Positions 12,381 through 15,061 of a stretch of DNA of 15,061 nt are shown in pieces. Position numbers and translations under genes: made by a program. Within the stretch, counting starts at the first letter, position 1. Every line of letters starts with the position of its first letter. Under the pieces are notes generated by a model. The model worked only from the letters and a program-made list of their open reading frames with translations. It was not told the DNA's origin and searched no databases. The stretch is from SVTX01 sp045577415 (GTDB lineage: Bacteria > Bacillota > Clostridia > Oscillospirales > CAG-272), in assembly GCA_045577415.1 (NCBI GenBank), contig JAZNII010000033.1, forward strand, positions 1 to 15,061. The letters are read 5' to 3'.

Positions 12381-13555
12381 AGGAAATTTTACTTTGTAAA
12401 TACGGCGAGATAGTACTTAAGGGAGCTAACAAGCGCTACTTTGAGGATTCGCTCTGCAAGGAGCTTCGTATCAGAGCGAAAAAGCACGGTGATTTTGAAA
12501 TAATCCGCGCCCAGAGTACCATTTACATCGAGCCGAAGGACGATTTTGCCGACATCGACGGTATGTTCGACTCCGCGATGAAGACATTCGGCATCGTGGC
12601 TATCGGACGCGCCGCCGTCTGCGAAAAGAATCTTGAGGACATCAAGAGAGTTACAAGAGAATATATTCCCCAGTTCCTTGAGGGCAAAAAGACCTTTAAG
12701 GTCGAGGGCAAGAGAAGCGATAAGACCTTTCCCCTCAATTCCATGCAGCTTTCCGAAATTCTCGGCGGCGAGATACTTGAAGAAACTCACGGAAGAATAA
12801 GAGTAGACGTCAGAAAGCCTGACGTAGTGGTAAAAATAGAGATACGCGAGAGAGCCGCTTACGTCCACGCGGGACAGTTCAAGGCGGCGGGAGGACTTCC
12901 CGTAGGCTCGGGCGGTCACGGAATGCTTCTGCTCTCGGGCGGTATCGACTCGCCTGTTGCGGGATATATGATGGCGAAAAGAGGACTTCGCGTTGAGGCA
13001 GTCCACTTTGAGTCCTTCCCCTATACAAGCGAGATGGCAAGAGATAAGGTTATCCGCTTGGCTCGCACTGTTGCCGCTTACACGGGCGACATTTACGTCC
13101 ACGTTGTGTCTCTTACCAAAATTCAAGAGGAGATCGCCAAGCACTGCGAGGAGGACTATTTCACCCTCCTGCTCCGCAGATATATGATGACTATTGCCTG
13201 CCGTATCGCGGCTGATCATGACAGTAAGTGCCTTATTACGGGTGAAAGCCTCGGTCAGGTGGCAAGCCAGACTATGGAGGCGATCGCAGTCACCGATAAC
13301 GCGTCAGCGCTCCCAGTTTTCCGTCCCTGTATCGGTATGGACAAGGAGGAGATCGTTGAGATCGCGAGAAAGATCGGAACCTTTGACATTTCCATCGAGC
13401 CTTACGAGGATTGCTGTACCGTCTTTACTCCCAGACACCCCAGAACCAAGCCGGTTCTTGAAAAGGTGCTTCGCGAGGAGCAGAAGCTTGATTTCGAGGC
13501 ACTTGTCGCAGAGGCGATAGAGAGCGCATACACTATAAGAGCGCAAGCGTACTGA
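12377..13555 (+). CDS. thiI: tRNA 4-thiouridine synthetase ThiI
   Basis: Adenylates U8 of tRNA and transfers sulfur to form s4U; in many bacteria it also serves thiamine thiazole synthesis. The 392 residues comprise a ferredoxin-like domain (1-60), a THUMP domain (about 60-165) and a PP-loop pyrophosphatase domain with SGGIDSPV (187-194). The conserved GQVASQT (293-299) and EDCCTVFTP (344-352) motifs follow, the latter with a catalytic cysteine. No rhodanese domain follows, as in Bacillus-type ThiI, which obtains sulfur from a dedicated cysteine desulfurase. No such desulfurase gene adjoins it here; instead the exonuclease overlaps it by four bases. The start ATG 12377 is set by that overlap. 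A phosphoribosyltransferase follows within 13 bases. Confidence 0.95.
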   Translation: MKEILLCKYGEIVLKGANKRYFEDSLCKELRIRAKKHGDFEIIRAQSTIYIEPKDDFADIDGMFDSAMKTFGIVAIGRAAVCEKNLEDIKRVTREYIPQFLEGKKTFKVEGKRSDKTFPLNSMQLSEILGGEILEETHGRIRVDVRKPDVVVKIEIRERAAYVHAGQFKAAGGLPVGSGGHGMLLLSGGIDSPVAGYMMAKRGLRVEAVHFESFPYTSEMARDKVIRLARTVAAYTGDIYVHVVSLTKIQEEIAKHCEEDYFTLLLRRYMMTIACRIAADHDSKCLITGESLGQVASQTMEAIAVTDNASALPVFRPCIGMDKEEIVEIARKIGTFDISIEPYEDCCTVFTPRHPRTKPVLEKVLREEQKLDFEALVAEAIESAYTIRAQAY

Positions 13556-13568
13556 TTTGGAGGCAATT

Positions 13569-14132
13569 ATGGAACAAAAATATTACAGAATGAATATTGC
13601 GGGGCTTGACAGAGACCTTCCCATCTGCCCCCTGAACGACAAACTTATGATCGCGGGATTTGTCATTTTCGGAGATCCCGAACTGACCACCGCCTGTGCC
13701 GAAGAGCTGCTAAAAAAAGCTCCCGAGTATGATTACCTTATCTCGGCAGAGGCAAAGGGAATTCCGTTGGTACACGAAATGGCGCGCCTTGCGGGCAATC
13801 AAAAATATTTTATCGCAAGAAAAGCTCCCAAGCTTTATATGACCGGTGTTTTCGGAGTTGAGGTCAAGTCGATAACCACCGCGGCGACACAGCATCTCTA
13901 TCTTGATAAGGCAGACGCCGAAATGATCAAGGGAAAGAGAATTCTTGTAGTTGACGACGTTATCTCCACCGGCGAGTCGCTTCGCGCTATCGAGGCGCTT
14001 GTAAAGCAGGCGGGCGGCGAGATCTGCGGCAGAATGTCGATCCTTGCCGAGGGCGACGCGGCAGAGAGAGAGGATCTCATATTCCTTGAAAAATTGCCCT
14101 TGTTTGATGCAGACGCAAAGCCTATCGTTTGA
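13569..14132 (+). CDS. Type I phosphoribosyltransferase, APRT-like, 187 aa
   Basis: Contains the PRPP-binding signature ILVVDDVISTGES (about 125-137), preceded by a conserved acidic strand and followed by a type I fold. ISAEAKGIPL (about 58-67) matches the 'EA.G' region of adenine phosphoribosyltransferases, while the hood region differs from standard Apt. It probably salvages a purine base with PRPP. Adenine is the first guess and xanthine or another purine is possible, so I give no symbol. The start ATG 13569 has GGAGG five bases upstream; a TTG at 13557 would overlap that site. It follows thiI by 13 bases and precedes aspS by 28, consistent with one transcript. Confidence 0.82.
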   Translation: MEQKYYRMNIAGLDRDLPICPLNDKLMIAGFVIFGDPELTTACAEELLKKAPEYDYLISAEAKGIPLVHEMARLAGNQKYFIARKAPKLYMTGVFGVEVKSITTAATQHLYLDKADAEMIKGKRILVVDDVISTGESLRAIEALVKQAGGEICGRMSILAEGDAAEREDLIFLEKLPLFDADAKPIV

Positions 14133-14160
14133 TTTTAACACTTGAAAGGAAACATAAAAA

Positions 14161-15061
14161 TGGCAGAATTTTTAACTAACGAAGATAAAAGAAGCTGTTA
14201 CTGCGCCGAAGTCAATGAAAATATGATCGGCGAAAAAATATGCGTTATGGGTTGGGTTCAGAGACAGAGAGACCTGGGTGCCCTTATATTCATCGATCTC
14301 CGCGACAGAACGGGTATCGTTCAGCTTGCTTTTGACGATAAGACCGACAAAGAGGTCTTTGACAAGGCGTTTGCTTGCCGCGCAGAATACGTTCTCTGCG
14401 TTCACGGAACAGTAAGACCCCGTGGAGAGGGTGCGATCAACCCCAATATTCCCACGGGTAAGATCGAGATCTACGTTGAGAGCATGAAGGTGCTTTCGGC
14501 GGCGCAGACCCCGCCCTTTGAGGTCAGCGACTCCAAGAAGGTAAAGGACGAGACCGCGCTCAAGTACCGCTACGTTGACCTTCGCCGCGCGGAGCTTCAG
14601 AAGAACATTAAGATGCGCCACGACATCGCTCGCGTCGCAAGAGAATACTACTATGAGAACGGATTTTACGAGATCGAGACTCCTATGATGATCAAGGCGA
14701 CCCCTGAAGGCGCGCGCGATTATCTTGTTCCCTCGAGAATCCACAAGGGAAGCTTCTACGCTCTCCCCCAGTCTCCTCAGATCTATAAGCAGCTGCTTAT
14801 GCTTTCGGGATTTGACCGTTATATCCAGCTCGCCCGTTGTTTCCGTGACGAGGACCTTCGTGCTGACCGTCAGCCCGAGTTTACACAGATAGACCTTGAG
14901 ATGTCCTTCGCGACTATGGAAGATATTATGTCCATGAACGAAGGCTTCATCAAGAGAGTGTTCAAGGAGGTTCTCGACGTTGAGATAGAGACTCCTATGC
15001 AGAGACTCACCTTCGCCGAGGCTATGGACAGATACGGCTCGGACAAGCCCGATACCCGTTT
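14161..15061 (+). CDS. aspS: Aspartyl-tRNA synthetase, N-terminal half (runs off the edge)
   Basis: Charges tRNA-Asp with aspartate. About 300 of the usual 590 residues are visible. The OB-fold anticodon-binding domain (about 25-110) has GWVQRQRDLGALIFIDLRDR. The start of the class II catalytic core follows, with YRYVDLRR, ETPMM, TPEGARDYLVPSR, QSPQIYKQLLM, and motif 2 CFRDEDLRADRQPEFTQID (about 227-245). GSDKPDTR marks the beginning of the bacterial insertion domain, confirming the bacterial rather than archaeal type. The start ATG 14161 follows AAAGGA. Leu39 is the residue seen in discriminating bacterial AspRS, but the position equivalent to E. coli Lys82 is Gly. The specificity for tRNA-Asn is therefore unclear. 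Confidence 0.95.

Noticed and set aside
12389..13219. 276-residue minus-strand open frame
   Set aside because: Antisense shadow of thiI.

Overview
The window looks like a chromosome segment of an anaerobic, Gram-positive Clostridia-type bacterium, possibly of the Oscillospiraceae/Christensenellales kind. The evidence is strong AGGAGG ribosome sites, TTG and GTG starts, near-consensus sigma-A promoters, a SleB-type cell-wall hydrolase with a copper-amine-oxidase-like stalk domain, and the neighbourhood of der, obgE, ppa, thiI and aspS. The lineage call is an inference. The window divides near position 4500 into an AT-rich accessory left third and an ordinary housekeeping right two thirds.

Left third (1-4500). 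In order this holds a palindrome-rich stretch, a broken integrase N-terminus (311-518), a 38-residue basic micro-protein on the minus strand (616-732) with two tandem terminator hairpins in its leader, and a divergent AbiEi-like antitoxin/regulator on the plus strand (971-1606). The two divergent promoters sit in one imperfect inverted repeat, a plausible AbiEi-type operator. A 362-residue protein of unknown, possibly HEPN-like, nature follows on the minus strand (1682-2770), perhaps preceded by an overlapping small ORF. Then comes an intact tRNA-Pro(UGG) (3165-3240, minus). On its 5' side lie three displaced 5' fragments of tRNA-Pro, at 3408, 3631 and 3958. The outermost fragment keeps a perfect TTGACA-17-TATAAT promoter 750 bp away from the intact tRNA. 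This reads as a record of repeated site-specific integration and excision at a tRNA-Pro gene, with two copies of a palindromic repeat caught between the scars.

Right two thirds (4500-15061). A secreted SleB-like hydrolase (4563-5510, plus) converges on a minus-strand cluster that reads radical-SAM DUF512 protein, der, two-TM hypothetical protein, obgE, ppa. A bidirectional terminator lies between them. The cluster starts from a clear promoter at 10956-10984 and supplies two ribosome-assembly GTPases plus pyrophosphatase. Divergently, a promoter at 11043-11071 with a roughly 200-nt structured leader drives a plus-strand cluster: DEDDh exonuclease with duplicated N-terminal module and zinc ribbon, thiI, a PRPP-dependent phosphoribosyltransferase, and aspS, which runs off the right edge.

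The most unusual material is the tRNA-Pro scar array and the AbiEi-like gene paired not with its usual nucleotidyltransferase toxin but with a divergent micro-ORF behind tandem terminators. Neither interpretation is proven by sequence alone.
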